From: Achromobacter xylosoxidans A8
Lineage (GTDB): Bacteria > Pseudomonadota > Gammaproteobacteria > Burkholderiales > Burkholderiaceae_B
NCBI RefSeq assembly: GCF_000165835.1
Contig: NC_014640.1
Span: 3,596,001 to 3,660,000, forward strand
Length of the DNA: 64,000 nt
Direction of reading: 5' to 3'
Shown: positions 16,693-26,319 of the stretch, in pieces
Numbering within the stretch: position 1 is the first letter of the stretch
Layout: every line of letters begins with the position of its first letter
Position numbers and translations under genes: made by a program
Notes under the pieces: generated by a model
Seen by the model: the letters and a program-made list of their open reading frames with translations, nothing else
The model's database searches: none
Told to the model about the DNA's origin: nothing

Positions 16693-18069
16693 ATGACCGT
16701 TGTCAAAGACACCCCGCACCTGAGCGCCGAGCTCGCGGCCTTTGCCGCCAACTTGCGCTATGAAGACATCCCGGCCCCGGTACTGCGCCGCGCCGAGGAC
16801 CTGCTGCTGGACTGCCTGGCCTCTATCCTGGCGGGCGCTTCCGCCCGCGCGGTGCAGGCCATCGACCGCTATGCCGCCGCCATGGGTCCGGCCGACGGCC
16901 CCAGCGAAGTCCTGATCACCCGCCGCCGCACCACGCCGCTGTTTGCCGCCATGGTCAACGCGGCGGCCGCCCACGTGGTCGAACAGGACGACGTGCACAA
17001 TGGTTCCGTGTTCCACCCCGCCGCCGTAGTGTTCCCGCCGGCGCTGGCCGTGGCCCAGGCCTTGGGCCGTTCGGGCCGCGACCTGCTGGTCGCCTCTGTT
17101 GCGGGCTACGAAGTGGGAATCCGCGTCGGCGAATTCCTGGGCCGTTCGCACTACAAGATCTTCCACACCACCGGCACCGCCGGCACGCTGGCCGCCGCCG
17201 TCACCACCGGCCGGCTGCTCAACCTGTCGCCCGAGGAAATGCTGCACGCGCTGGGATCGGCCGGCACGCAGGCGGCGGGCCTTTGGGAATTCCTGCGCGA
17301 CGCCGCCGACTCCAAGCAACTTCACACCGCCAAGGCTGCCGCCGACGGCATCACCGCGGCCTACCTGGCGCGCGAAGGCTTCACCGGCGCGCGCCATATC
17401 CTGGAGGGCCCGCAAGGCATGGCGGCCGGCATGTCAACCGACGCCGATCCCAGCCGCCTGTGCGACCGGCTGGGCGAGCGCTGGGCGTTGGCCGAGACCT
17501 CGTTCAAATTCCACGCGTCCTGCCGCCACACCCATCCGGCCGCCGATGCGCTGCAGCAGGCGTTGCGCGACAACAATCTGACCGAGGCCGATGTCGAACG
17601 GGTCGTGGCCCACGTGCATCAGGGCGCCATCGACGTGCTGGGCCCGGTGGTCAATCCGCAGACCGTGCACCAGTCCAAGTTCTCGATGGGTACCGTCTTG
17701 GCCCTGATCGCCCGGCAGGGCCGCGCCGGCCTGGCGGAATTCGACGCCGGCCTGGACGATCCCGGCGTTGCCGCGTTCCGCGGCAAGGTCGAAATGGAGT
17801 TGGACGCGGAAGTCGACGGCGCCTACCCCCAACGCTGGATCGGCAAGGTCACGGTCTACACCCGCGACGGCCGCAAGCTGCATGGCCGCGTCGACGAGCC
17901 CAAGGGCGATCCGGGCAATACCCTGAGCCGCGCCGAAATCGAGGACAAGACGCTAAGCCTGGGCCGCTACGCCGACGCCGCCACCGAGCTAGAGCTGCGC
18001 GGGCTGATCGCGGCGATCTGGAACCTGGAAAAAGCGGAGAAGCTGGGAGCGCTGCTGCCGCGGGGTTGA
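16693..18069 (+). CDS. MmgE/PrpD family protein
   Basis: 458 residues, the family's normal size. Members include 2-methylcitrate dehydratase (PrpD), cis-aconitate decarboxylase and iminodisuccinate epimerase. The all-helical domain has HVVEQDDVHNGSVFHP; the lid domain has FKFHASCRHTHPAADAL and HQSKFSMGTVLALI. No prpB/prpC genes are nearby, so a methylcitrate-cycle role is unlikely. The coupling with an acyl-CoA dehydrogenase suggests a dedicated organic-acid pathway. A strong terminator follows. Confidence 0.9.
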   Translation: MTVVKDTPHLSAELAAFAANLRYEDIPAPVLRRAEDLLLDCLASILAGASARAVQAIDRYAAAMGPADGPSEVLITRRRTTPLFAAMVNAAAAHVVEQDDVHNGSVFHPAAVVFPPALAVAQALGRSGRDLLVASVAGYEVGIRVGEFLGRSHYKIFHTTGTAGTLAAAVTTGRLLNLSPEEMLHALGSAGTQAAGLWEFLRDAADSKQLHTAKAAADGITAAYLAREGFTGARHILEGPQGMAAGMSTDADPSRLCDRLGERWALAETSFKFHASCRHTHPAADALQQALRDNNLTEADVERVVAHVHQGAIDVLGPVVNPQTVHQSKFSMGTVLALIARQGRAGLAEFDAGLDDPGVAAFRGKVEMELDAEVDGAYPQRWIGKVTVYTRDGRKLHGRVDEPKGDPGNTLSRAEIEDKTLSLGRYADAATELELRGLIAAIWNLEKAEKLGALLPRG

Positions 18070-18085
18070 TGGCGACAGACTGCTC

Positions 18086-18128
18086 GACGGGTTGGCCGGA
18101 ATGAGTCCGTCCAACCCGTCATTTTTTT
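18086..18128 (+). terminator. Rho-independent terminator after the MmgE/PrpD gene
   Basis: A 10-bp stem (GACGGGTTGG at 18086-18095 with CCAACCCGTC at 18111-18120) is followed by ATTTTTTTG. It ends the acyl-CoA dehydrogenase-MmgE operon and separates it from the convergent rph gene eight bases further on. Confidence 0.9.
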
Positions 18129-18135
18129 GTGCCGA

Positions 18136-18870
18136 TCAGGTCAGCGCCGCTCGCTGTTCGCGCACCAGGCCAGCGATGCCGCCTTCGGCCAGCACCAGCA
18201 TCGTGTCCAGTTCCGCGCGGGTGAAGGTCGCGCCCTCGCCCGTGCCCTGCACTTCCACGAACGCGCCGCCGCCGGTCATGATCACATTCACGTCGGCGTC
18301 GCAGGCCGAGTCTTCCTCGTAATCCAGGTCCAGCACCGCGCGGCCCTGCACCAGTCCCACCGACACCGCCGCCACCGCGTCGCGGATCGGGTTCACGGCC
18401 AAGTCGCCGCGCTTCATCAGCAAGGCGATCGCTTCGGACGCCGCGACCCAGGCGCCGGTAATGCTGGCGCAGCGCGTGCCGCCGTCGGCCTGCAGCACAT
18501 CGCAATCCAGATGCAGGGTGCGCTCGCCCAGCGCCTTCATGTCGAATACCGCGCGCAGGCTGCGGCCAATCAGGCGCTGGATTTCCTGCGTGCGGCCGCT
18601 CTGCTTGCCGCGCGCGGCCTCGCGATCGCCGCGCGTGTGGGTGGCGCGCGGCAACATGCCGTATTCAGCCGTTACCCAGCCTTCCCCCTTGCCCTTCAGA
18701 AAAGGCGGTACTTTCTCCAATACGCTGGCCGTGCACAGCACATGGGTGTTGCCGGCCTTCACCAGCACCGAACCTTCGGCGTAGCGCGTGAATCCGCGCT
18801 CCAGGCTGAACGGCCGCAGTTCGTCGACGGCGCGGCCCGAGGGACGGGCGATGGCGGGGGGTGTGGTCAC
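18136..18870 (-). CDS. rph: Ribonuclease PH
   Basis: 244 residues from GTG at 18870, which matches the usual RNase PH N-terminus ([29 protein letters not shown]). It is a phosphorolytic 3'-5' exoribonuclease that trims tRNA 3' ends. The RNA/phosphate-binding segments [19 protein letters not shown] and [20 protein letters not shown] are intact, as is the catalytic region [19 protein letters not shown]. It is divergent from yicC. In many betaproteobacteria rph is adjacent to rdgB; here about 6.5 kb separate them. Confidence 0.95.
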   Translation of the reverse strand: MTTPPAIARPSGRAVDELRPFSLERGFTRYAEGSVLVKAGNTHVLCTASVLEKVPPFLKGKGEGWVTAEYGMLPRATHTRGDREAARGKQSGRTQEIQRLIGRSLRAVFDMKALGERTLHLDCDVLQADGGTRCASITGAWVAASEAIALLMKRGDLAVNPIRDAVAAVSVGLVQGRAVLDLDYEEDSACDADVNVIMTGGGAFVEVQGTGEGATFTRAELDTMLVLAEGGIAGLVREQRAALT

Positions 18871-19056
18871 AGGCAGACTCCAGACGTGGCTTAGATCCGC
18901 CGCATTGTACGGGGTGGCGCCGCAGGAAAACGCCGCTTGGAGTATCCTGCCGCGATATAACCGGTACAAACACAAGGGTCCGCGCCGAAATACCGGCTGG
19001 CGCGGGCTGGGCCGCAACCGGTTCCCAATAAAAAGCATTACCAGGACACGCACATC

Positions 19057-19989
19057 ATGATTCGCAGCATGACCGCTTTCGGCAACGCCCGCGCAGATCT
19101 CGAGCAAGGCACGCTTGCGCTCGAATTCCGCAGCGTCAACAGCCGCTTTCTCGACCTCTATTTCCGCCTACCCGATGAATTGCGCCACGTCGAAACGCCA
19201 CTGCGCGAACTGCTGACCGCCAACCTGGCGCGCGGCAAGGTCGAGATCCGCGTCTCCTACACGCGCAACGCCAGCACCGACTTGTCCAAGTTGGAACCGG
19301 CCTGGCTCGAAAGCCTGGCCGAACAGCTGCAGGCCGCACGCCGCATCCTCCCCGACATCGCCGCGCCGCGCCTGGTGGAACTATTCAACTGGCCTGGCCA
19401 GCGCGCCAACGATGCGCTCGACCCGCAAGTCTGGGGCGCCGCCTGCCTGCAGGCCGCCCAGCAGGCCCTGACCCAATTGCAGGAAGGCCGCGAGCGCGAA
19501 GGCGAACGCCTGGCCGGCATGATGCGCGAATGCGCCGACGGCGTGGCGCGCATCGTCGAACTGGTGCAGGCACACCTGCCCCAGTTGCTGGCCGACCATC
19601 GCGACAAACTGGCTTCCAAGCTGCGCGAAAGTGTGGAATCCGCCTTCCCCGGCGGCTTCACCCACATTTCCGGCGCGGAACTGTCGGAACGCCTGTCGCA
19701 GGAAGCCAATCTGTTCGCGCTGCGCATCGACGTGGCCGAAGAGCTGTCGCGCCTGCGCTCGCACCTGGAAGAGCTGCGCCACCTGCTGGGCGACGGCGGC
19801 GGCAAGCAAGCCTCCGGCAAGAAGAACGCCGGCAGCGCCGGCAAGCGCCTGGACTTCCTGTTCCAGGAAATGAACCGCGAAGCCAACACCCTGGGCTCCA
19901 AGGCCGGCAGCATGGAAGTCACCCGCGCCGCCATGGACTTGAAGCTGCTGATCGAGCAGATGCGGGAACAGGCGCAGAACATCGAGTAA
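19057..19989 (+). CDS. yicC: YicC family endoribonuclease
   Basis: 310 residues. The N-terminus [33 protein letters not shown] and the C-terminal domain ([20 protein letters not shown]) define the YicC family. E. coli YicC is an endoribonuclease that helps degrade the small RNA RyhB. The gene normally sits directly before gmk. Here a terminator and about 8 kb of other genes come between, so this gene has become its own unit. Confidence 0.94.
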   Translation: MIRSMTAFGNARADLEQGTLALEFRSVNSRFLDLYFRLPDELRHVETPLRELLTANLARGKVEIRVSYTRNASTDLSKLEPAWLESLAEQLQAARRILPDIAAPRLVELFNWPGQRANDALDPQVWGAACLQAAQQALTQLQEGREREGERLAGMMRECADGVARIVELVQAHLPQLLADHRDKLASKLRESVESAFPGGFTHISGAELSERLSQEANLFALRIDVAEELSRLRSHLEELRHLLGDGGGKQASGKKNAGSAGKRLDFLFQEMNREANTLGSKAGSMEVTRAAMDLKLLIEQMREQAQNIE

Positions 19990-20042
19990 GCACATGCCCG
20001 GGCGGCGCGCGATCTGAGCGCCCCCGCCTTTGGTGCAAGAAG

Positions 20043-20091
20043 GCAGCCCTTACCTGCTGGATGGACGGTCCAGTACGTAAGGGCTGCTTTT
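20043..20091 (+). terminator. Rho-independent terminator after yicC
   Basis: An 11-bp perfect stem (GCAGCCCTTAC at 20043-20053 and GTAAGGGCTGC at 20077-20087) with a long loop is followed by TTTTCG. It lies 54 bases past the yicC stop. Confidence 0.85.
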
Positions 20092-20285
20092 CGTCTGGTT
20101 TTTGAGATGAGAGGGGCCAGGCGATCATCCACATCTGTTGATATAGCCCACTACCGCGCTTGTCGCCGGGGGCGCGTTGCCAATCAACATCTACGTGGGC
20201 AGAAAACATCTTGAACACCGCATTCGACTGCATCAGTCAGGCTTTGCAAGCAGTCGTCCCTGTAGACCATGATTGACATTTCTGT

Positions 20286-20603
20286 ATGTCATGGTTCACA
20301 ATAAATCCAATTGAAGTCGTCCAAAGTCGCGAGTTCAAAGTTTGGCATGACAATCTGCGCGACAGGATTGCCCGCGCACGCATTACAGCCAGAATCAACC
20401 TTGCCGAGCACGGCAATCTGGGCGACTGGAAGCCCTTGCGCGATGGCATTTCGGAAATGCGTATCGACGTCGGTCCCGGCTATCGCCTGTACTTCACCCG
20501 CCGCGGCAACAAAATAATTGTGTTGCTGTGCGGTGGCGACAAGGCAAAGCAGGACATTGACATCAAGCGCGCCATCGATCTCGCCAAAATGCTGAAGGAG
20601 TGA
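20286..20603 (+). CDS. RelE/ParE-superfamily toxin (HigB-like addiction module killer)
   Basis: 105 residues. The pattern FKVWHDNLRDRIARARITARI followed by LGDWKPLRDGISEMRIDVGPGYRLYFTRRG is typical of phage Gp49/HigB-type toxins, mRNA interferases that act at the ribosome. The basic C-terminal strand region (GNKIIVLLCGGDKAKQDIDIKRA) is complete, so it is probably functional. The antitoxin gene follows three bases later; toxin-before-antitoxin is the higBA order. Sequence composition is less GC-rich than the neighbours, which fits horizontal gain. Confidence 0.88.
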   Translation: MSWFTINPIEVVQSREFKVWHDNLRDRIARARITARINLAEHGNLGDWKPLRDGISEMRIDVGPGYRLYFTRRGNKIIVLLCGGDKAKQDIDIKRAIDLAKMLKE

Positions 20604-20606
20604 ACC

Positions 20607-20927
20607 ATGAGCGAACATCTCAACGCCGACATCCCCGCAGGATTCAGCCGATGGGATGCCGCTGACACCCTCAAGACCGATGAAGATGCCGTACTGTATT
20701 TCGAAGCTTGCCTGGCGGAAGACCCAGGCGATGGCAGCCTGATCCGAGCGGCCTTGGGCGACATCGCCCGCGCGCGCGGCATGAGCCAGCTTGCCCGCGA
20801 GACGGGTCTATCCCGCGAAGGGCTGTATCAGGCGCTGTCCGCCAAAGGCAACCCGGAGTTCAGCACCATCATGAAAGTGATCCGTGCCTTGAGACTCAAA
20901 CTACACGCGAAGATTGCACACACTTGA
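20607..20927 (+). CDS. Addiction module antidote protein (HigA-2-like, Xre fold)
   Basis: 106 residues. The second half holds a helix-turn-helix (GMSQLARETGLSREGLYQAL, then GNPEFSTIMKVIRALRLKL) of the 'probable addiction module antidote' family. It should bind and silence the toxin at 20286-20603 and repress their shared promoter. Only three bases separate the genes, so they are co-transcribed. The acidic N-terminal half (KTDEDAVLYFEACLAEDPGDG) is likely the toxin-binding part. Confidence 0.9.
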   Translation: MSEHLNADIPAGFSRWDAADTLKTDEDAVLYFEACLAEDPGDGSLIRAALGDIARARGMSQLARETGLSREGLYQALSAKGNPEFSTIMKVIRALRLKLHAKIAHT

Positions 20928-21001
20928 GAGACTTGTGCAGGTTGCGTTACCGCAGCCCGCAAGGAGGCAGCACTCATGCCGCCCCCTTACTCGCCAGCCT
21001 C

Positions 21002-22561
21002 TCAGCGCGCCTCACCCGCCGCAGGCTCCCCCCGCAGCGCTGAATCCAGATACGCGCTGCGCGCCCGCGCATCGGGGAACTTCATGTCACGGTAGTTCAC
21101 GAAGCGCGAGCCGCGCGCCAGCCGGTAGCCGGCCCAGATCAGCAGGAACAACGGAATCCCGATATAGGTCGCGACCACGCCGCCCCAATCGATCTTGTCC
21201 TGCAGGAACGCCTGATAGTTCTGTCCCAGGGTAATGATCAGGCACAGCACAAAGGCGAAGATCGGCCCGAACGGAAAGAACGGCGACACATAGGGCAGAT
21301 CGGCCAGGTTGTGGCCCTGCTTGACGTAGCCGCGGCGGAACCGGTAGTGGCTGATGGCGATGCCCAGCCAAGCGATGAAGCCCGTCATGCCTGACGTGTT
21401 CAGCAACCAGATGTAGACCGCGTTGGGGCTGAAGATGAAGGTAAAGAAGCACAGCGCCGCCACGGCCGTGGTCGCCAGCAGCGCCCACAGGGGCACGCCG
21501 TTGCGCGAAATGCGGCCGAAAATGCGCGGCGCCTTGCCGTCGCGCGCCAGGCTGTAGAGCATGCGCGTGGCGGCATACATGCCGGAGTTGCCCGCCGACA
21601 AGACCGACGTCAACACCACCGCGTTCATGACCGAAGCCGCTCCCAGCAGACCGGCGCGTTCGAAGATCAGGGCGAAGGGGCTGACGCTGATGTCCTCGAC
21701 CTCGTTGCGCAGCAGATGCGGATCGGTATACGGAATCAGCAGGCCGATGACCAGGATGGCCGCCACGTAGAACAGCAGGATGCGCCAGAATACCTGGCGC
21801 ACCGCGCGCGGCAGGTTGCGCGCAGGATCCTTGGATTCGCCCGCGGCGATGCCGATCAGCTCGGTGCCCTGGAACGAAAAGCCCACCACCATCGCCACGC
21901 CGATCAGCGCCGCGAAGCCGCCCGAGAAAGGCGCGTCGCCCACCGTCCAATTGGCCAGGCCGCCGGTCTCCCCGCCGCGGATGATGCCCAGCAGCATCAT
22001 CACGCCCATGGCCACGAACGCCAGCACGGCGACCACCTTGATCAACGCGAACCAGAACTCCGCCTCGCCGAAGCCGCGCGCCGACATGGCGTTCAGGCCG
22101 AAGGTGATAGCCAGGAACAAGGCGCTCCAGTAGAAGCCTGGCACGTCCGGAAACCAGTAGGCCATGACGAGCTGCGCCGCCACCAAGTCCACCGCCACGG
22201 TCACCGCCCAGTTGTACCAATAGTTCCAGCCCAGGGCGAAGCCGAAGCCATCCTCGACGTAGCGCGCGCCGTAAGTGGAGAAGGATCCCGAAACCGGCAT
22301 GGCGGCGGCCAGTTCGCCCAGGCTGGTCATCAGGAAATAGACCATGATGCCGATCAGCACATAGCCCAGCAGCGCGCCGCCGGGGCCGGCCTTGGCGATG
22401 GTCGCGCCCGAGGCCACGAACAGCCCGGTGCCGATCGACCCGCCTACCGCGATCATGGTCAGGTGGCGCGCGGACAGCGTGCGGCGCAGCTCGGAAGGCC
22501 GTTCCGCCTCCGCTGTGCGCGTGCCGCCTGAGCGACGTTCATCGTGTTCCGATGGTGCCAA
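21002..22561 (-). CDS. lysP: Lysine-type amino acid permease (APC superfamily)
   Basis: 519 residues with about 12 membrane helices. The N-terminal half is very close to E. coli LysP: ARHLTMIAVGGSIGTGLFVA, YFLMTSLGELAAAMPVSGSF and GFGFALGWNYWYNWAVT are almost the same. LysP imports lysine with protons and, in enterics, also holds back the CadC sensor. Other basic or branched amino acids remain possible for this copy. It stands alone, with the toxin-antitoxin pair downstream and amn beyond its 5' end. Confidence 0.9.
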   Translation of the reverse strand: MAPSEHDERRSGGTRTAEAERPSELRRTLSARHLTMIAVGGSIGTGLFVASGATIAKAGPGGALLGYVLIGIMVYFLMTSLGELAAAMPVSGSFSTYGARYVEDGFGFALGWNYWYNWAVTVAVDLVAAQLVMAYWFPDVPGFYWSALFLAITFGLNAMSARGFGEAEFWFALIKVVAVLAFVAMGVMMLLGIIRGGETGGLANWTVGDAPFSGGFAALIGVAMVVGFSFQGTELIGIAAGESKDPARNLPRAVRQVFWRILLFYVAAILVIGLLIPYTDPHLLRNEVEDISVSPFALIFERAGLLGAASVMNAVVLTSVLSAGNSGMYAATRMLYSLARDGKAPRIFGRISRNGVPLWALLATTAVAALCFFTFIFSPNAVYIWLLNTSGMTGFIAWLGIAISHYRFRRGYVKQGHNLADLPYVSPFFPFGPIFAFVLCLIITLGQNYQAFLQDKIDWGGVVATYIGIPLFLLIWAGYRLARGSRFVNYRDMKFPDARARSAYLDSALRGEPAAGEAR

Positions 22562-22696
22562 AATGCATTTCCTTCAGGTCATGAAGGCACCCGCGCCACG
22601 CGCCCGGGTGCCTGGGGATTTCCAAGCAACCGGCGAGGATAGCGCAAGAGGCCCCATCCGGTGAAATCGCGGGGCCTCGGGGACGGATCAATCAGG

Positions 22697-24196
22697 CTAT
22701 TGAAACGCCGTTTCCATGAAGGTGCGCAGCTTGCGCGAATGCAGGCGTTCCGGCGGCATGTCGCGCAGTCGCTCCAGCGCGCGGATGCCGATTTCCAGGT
22801 GCTGGTTCACCTGCCGGCGATAGAAGGCGCTGGCCATGCCGGGCAGCTTCAACTCGCCATGCAAAGGCTTGTCCGACACGCACAGCAAGGTGCCGTAAGG
22901 CACCCGGAAGCGGAAGCCGTTGGCCGCGATAGTGGCGGATTCCATATCCAGCGCGATGGCGCGGGACTGGGCAAAACGCTCCACCAGCTCCAGATGGTCG
23001 CGCAGCTCCCAGTTGCGATTGTCGATGGTGGCGACCGTGCCCGTGCGCATGATGCGCTTCAAGTCCCAGCCCGACAGCCCCGCCACTTCTTCGACCGCCT
23101 GTTCCAGCGCCACCTGCACCTCGGCCAGCGCAGGCACCGGCACCCAGGTGGGCAGGTCGGCGTCCAGCACGTGATCCTCGCGCACATAGCCGTGCGCCAG
23201 CACGTAGTCGCCCAGGCGCTGCGAATCGCGCAGGCCGGCGCAATGGCCCAGCATCAGCCAGGCGTGCGGACGCAGCACGGCGATATGGTCGGTAATGGTC
23301 TTGGCGTTGGACGGACCCACGCCGATGTTCACCAGCGTGATGCCGGAATGGTCGCCGCGCACCAGGTGATACGCCGGCATCTGCGGCAGGCGGACCGCCT
23401 GGTCCTCGTCACCCGGGCCGCTTTCGCCGCGGCGCGTGATGCGGTTGCCCGGTTCCACCAGCATTTCATAGTCTTCGTTGCCGCTGGCCATGAGCGCGCG
23501 GGCGCGGGCGCAGAACTCGTCCACGTAGAACTGGTAGTTGGTGAACAGCACGAAATTCTGGAAGTGCGCCGGCGCGGTCGAGGTGTAGTGCTGCAGGCGG
23601 TGCAGCGAATAGTCCACGCGCTGGGCCGTGAAAGGCGCCAACGGCTTGGGCTCGCCCTCCTTGCCGCGCCAGGAACCGTTGACGATGGCATCGTCCGTCA
23701 CCGCCAGGTCCGGCACATCGAACAGGTCGCGCAGGGGCCGCTTGAGCGCCTCCAGGTGCTCGCCTTCGACATAGGCGCCCTCAGGGAAAGCGAAATGCAG
23801 CGGGATGGGCGAATCGGACTCGCCGACTTCCACCGCCACGCGGTGATTCTGCAGCAACTGGCCCACCTGCTCTATCAGGTAGTCGCGGAACAGCGCGGGC
23901 TGGGTGATGGTGGTCTGGTAAATGCCTGGCTCGGCCACGTGGCCGTAGGACAGCCGCGTGTCGATCGGGTCGTAGGTTTCCACCACGATGCGGATGGCTG
24001 GGTAGTAGGCGCGGGCGCGCTCACGGCCGTTGGTCGAACCTTTCAGCACTTCGCGGAAAGCGGCGCGCAAGAAAGCGGTGTTGCGCGCATAGATTTCAAT
24101 CAGGCGCTCCACCGCCGCCACCGCATCCTGGTATGGCTCGAAGGGCAAGGCCTCGGGCCGGCTCATGGAAGACAAAGGGTGCACTGCGTTCATCAT
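22697..24196 (-). CDS. amn: AMP nucleosidase
   Basis: 499 residues. An N-terminal AMN domain (to about 175) is followed by a nucleoside-phosphorylase-like catalytic domain with VNIGVGPSNAKTITDHIAVL and the purine/ribose-binding ALDMESATIAANGF. It splits AMP into adenine and ribose 5-phosphate, controlling AMP levels. Met codons at 24196 and 24193 are both possible starts. The gene is divergent from the NlpC/P60 gene. The gap between them holds a conspicuous AT-rich palindrome. Confidence 0.95.
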   Translation of the reverse strand: MMNAVHPLSSMSRPEALPFEPYQDAVAAVERLIEIYARNTAFLRAAFREVLKGSTNGRERARAYYPAIRIVVETYDPIDTRLSYGHVAEPGIYQTTITQPALFRDYLIEQVGQLLQNHRVAVEVGESDSPIPLHFAFPEGAYVEGEHLEALKRPLRDLFDVPDLAVTDDAIVNGSWRGKEGEPKPLAPFTAQRVDYSLHRLQHYTSTAPAHFQNFVLFTNYQFYVDEFCARARALMASGNEDYEMLVEPGNRITRRGESGPGDEDQAVRLPQMPAYHLVRGDHSGITLVNIGVGPSNAKTITDHIAVLRPHAWLMLGHCAGLRDSQRLGDYVLAHGYVREDHVLDADLPTWVPVPALAEVQVALEQAVEEVAGLSGWDLKRIMRTGTVATIDNRNWELRDHLELVERFAQSRAIALDMESATIAANGFRFRVPYGTLLCVSDKPLHGELKLPGMASAFYRRQVNQHLEIGIRALERLRDMPPERLHSRKLRTFMETAFQ

Positions 24197-24508
24197 CGAG
24201 CTTTACTCCGCTTCTCACCTTATCTGTTTCAGCGGCCACCGCCGGCTTGCTGTGCCGCAGGGCCGATGCCGCCGATTATGCCCGAGCCAGCGCAAGATGA
24301 AGTGTCATATTCAGGCCTGCCGAAGCGGCGCGGCGCCGTAACGTCTGCCGACAAGAATGCTGCATTGCACTACAAATGTAATGAAACATTATTCCATTAC
24401 AATCATGTGGCAATCCGGGGTTTTGCGTCCCGGTGTTGCCCCCCCTTTCCGCCGGCTTGCCTGTCCAGGCAAAGCCATGCCGCCCACTCCGATTCTTGAA
24501 GTGACGTA
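24197..24508. promoter_or_regulatory. Divergent control region between amn and the NlpC/P60 gene
   Basis: 312 bases without a gene. The stretch 24355-24415 is clearly AT-rich compared with its surroundings and is the likely promoter zone. It contains the palindrome at 24377-24401. No complete -10/-35 pair stands out. The rest is GC-rich sequence without recognisable elements. Confidence 0.4.
24377..24401. promoter_or_regulatory. AT-rich 25-base operator-like palindrome
   Basis: TGTAATG, 11 bases, CATTACA gives perfect 7-bp arms, with further partial symmetry inside. It lies about 108 bases upstream of the NlpC/P60 start and 181 bases from the amn start. It looks like a binding site for a dimeric repressor. 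The protein is not known. Confidence 0.5.
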
Positions 24509-25108
24509 ATGACGCCGCCCACGCGAAAAGCCCGAATTGCCCAACTGCGCATTCCCGTATTCCTGTCAGCGCCCATCATCGCCCTGACCCTCTCCTGGAT
24601 CCCCGACGCCGCCCAGGCGTCCATCCGCCCCGAGCAGGCCCGCCCCTCGCTCACCGGCCTGCGCCTGGCGCAGGAACCCACCGTCCCCACCCTGCGCGAC
24701 CGCGTCGTGCAAGCCGGCCTGGAGGCCATCGGCACCCCCTATAGCTGGGGCGGCGACGATGCTGAAGGTTTCGATTGCAGCGGACTGGTCCTGTACGTCT
24801 TCCGCGAAATCGCCGGCCTGGAACTGCCCCGCACGGCCCGCGCCCAGCGCACCGCCGGCGAATCCGTCGCTGGCAAGCAGGAGCTGCGCCCTGGCGACCT
24901 GGTGTTCTTCGCCACGCGCGGCCGCGGCGTGACCTCGCACGTCGGCATCTATATCGGCCAAAACAAGTTTGTCCACGCCCCGCGCCGCGGCACCAAGGTG
25001 CGTGTGGATGAAATGAAGAATCCGTACTGGACCAAGCGCTACGTCGGCGCCCGGCGCTACCTGGATATGCAACCGGGCCAGATGCTGGCCCAGGCCTCCG
25101 CGCCCTGA
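24509..25108 (+). CDS. NlpC/P60 family cell-wall hydrolase
   Basis: 199 residues. A basic start and a hydrophobic stretch ending near DAAQA form a signal peptide. The C40 peptidase domain runs from about residue 62, with catalytic Cys90 (GFDCSGLV), His144 (SHVGIYIG) and His156 (VHAPRRG). It should cut peptide bonds in peptidoglycan stems in the periplasm. No SH3 or LysM targeting domain is present, so it is a minimal single-domain enzyme of the Spr/MepS type, though it lacks an obvious lipobox Cys. Confidence 0.9.
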   Translation: MTPPTRKARIAQLRIPVFLSAPIIALTLSWIPDAAQASIRPEQARPSLTGLRLAQEPTVPTLRDRVVQAGLEAIGTPYSWGGDDAEGFDCSGLVLYVFREIAGLELPRTARAQRTAGESVAGKQELRPGDLVFFATRGRGVTSHVGIYIGQNKFVHAPRRGTKVRVDEMKNPYWTKRYVGARRYLDMQPGQMLAQASAP

Positions 25109-25136
25109 CGAAAAAAAAGCGCGCTTGCGGCGCGCC
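25109..25136 (-). terminator. Rho-independent terminator for the SDR gene
   Basis: On the minus strand, GCGCGC, a five-base loop and GCGCGC are followed by eight T residues. It lies about 70 bases past the SDR stop and immediately beyond the convergent NlpC/P60 stop. Confidence 0.75.
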
Positions 25137-25204
25137 ATAGGGGCGGCACCACAGCCTGCCGCGGCCAGTCCTCGATGGACGCGCCGCCGCAGGCTGAACG
25201 CGTT

Positions 25205-25975
25205 TCAGCCCCGGCCCACGAAGGGCATGTTGGTCGCCATGATGGTCATGAATTGCACATTGGCTTCCAGCGGCAGGCGCGCCATGGCGGCAACCGCTTG
25301 CGCCACGTGCGCCACGTCCATGCGCGGTTCCACCTTGGTGCTGCCATCGGCCTGCAGGATGCCTGCGGCCATGCGTTCGGTCATATCGGTGGCGGCGTTG
25401 CCGATGTCGATCTGGCCGCAAGCGATGTTGTAGGGCCGGCAATCCAGCGAAATCGACTTGGTCAGCCCGGTCACCGCATGCTTGGTGGCGGTGTAGGCGA
25501 TGGAGAACGGACGCGGCGCGTGCGCCGAGATCGAACCGTTGTTGATGATGCGCCCGCCGCGAGGATTCTGTGCCTTCATCACGCGGATGGCGGCCTGCGC
25601 GCACAGGAACATGCCAGTCAGGTTGGTGTCGACCACCTCGCGCCAGACAGCGACGGGCAGCTCCTCGATCGGCATCGCCGGCGCGCCGCGCCCGGCATTG
25701 TTGAACAGCACGTCCAGCCGGCCGTATTCGCGTTGCGCCGCGTCGAAGAGCTCGCGCACGGCCTGCTCGTCCGACACATCCGTGGGCACCACCAGCGCCC
25801 GCACGCCATCCTCGCCCGCCGCGGTGCGAGTCGCTTCCAACGGTTCGCGGCGGCGGCCGGCCAGCACGACCCGATAACCTTGCGCCAGGAATTCCAGCGC
25901 CACCGCGCGGCCTATACCGGTACCGGCGCCGGTGACCAGCGCTACGCGCGGGTGTTCGATCTCGTTCGCTTGCAT
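25205..25975 (-). CDS. SDR family oxidoreductase
   Basis: 256 residues from ATG at 25975, which has a good ribosome binding site (AAGGAG); a longer frame upstream lacks one. This is a classical short-chain dehydrogenase: cofactor motif TGAGTGIG at 15-22, NNAG at 92-95, and catalytic Ser148, Tyr161 and Lys165 (YTATK). Arg residues after the second beta strand (GRRREP) suggest NADPH preference. The substrate is unknown. It stands alone, so context gives little help. Confidence 0.92.
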   Translation of the reverse strand: MQANEIEHPRVALVTGAGTGIGRAVALEFLAQGYRVVLAGRRREPLEATRTAAGEDGVRALVVPTDVSDEQAVRELFDAAQREYGRLDVLFNNAGRGAPAMPIEELPVAVWREVVDTNLTGMFLCAQAAIRVMKAQNPRGGRIINNGSISAHAPRPFSIAYTATKHAVTGLTKSISLDCRPYNIACGQIDIGNAATDMTERMAAGILQADGSTKVEPRMDVAHVAQAVAAMARLPLEANVQFMTIMATNMPFVGRG

Positions 25976-26238
25976 CGGATTCTCCTTGTTATCGATCGGC
26001 GGAATGCTACCCGAATCGTTCTGGCGATGCTGCAAGCGAAGGTTCCAGCCGTGACACTTACGCAGCCGTCACACGCAAGCAAAAATTACGCGGCACGGCA
26101 GCTTGCCGGAAAGCGGGAGACGAGGCGATTTTCCGCAAGCGCCCGCACCTCGCGGTTGCCTGCGCACGCGGCTTTTCTTCAGGCATATCCCACCGCGGAA
26201 ACGCGCGCAGCGCATGCCACCGAACCGATAATCCCGTG

Positions 26239-26265
26239 TTGATCCGTCACAAGTTTTTATATAAT
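26239..26265 (+). promoter_or_regulatory. Possible promoter of the tsdBA operon
   Basis: TATAAT at 26260-26265 is a perfect -10 hexamer in an AT-rich island upstream of the cytochrome genes. The best -35 match is TTGATC at 26239-26244, but the 15-base spacing is short. An activator may assist. Confidence 0.4.
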
Positions 26266-26319
26266 TCCTAGAAATTAGCTTATTACCAAAAATCCAAAGA
26301 TACCTATGGAGCAGCATCC

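Noticed and set aside
18871..19107. Longer N-terminus for RNase PH upstream of 18870
   Set aside because: The extra residues are not part of the family, overlap the yicC start and would move the conserved N-terminus 79 residues inwards.
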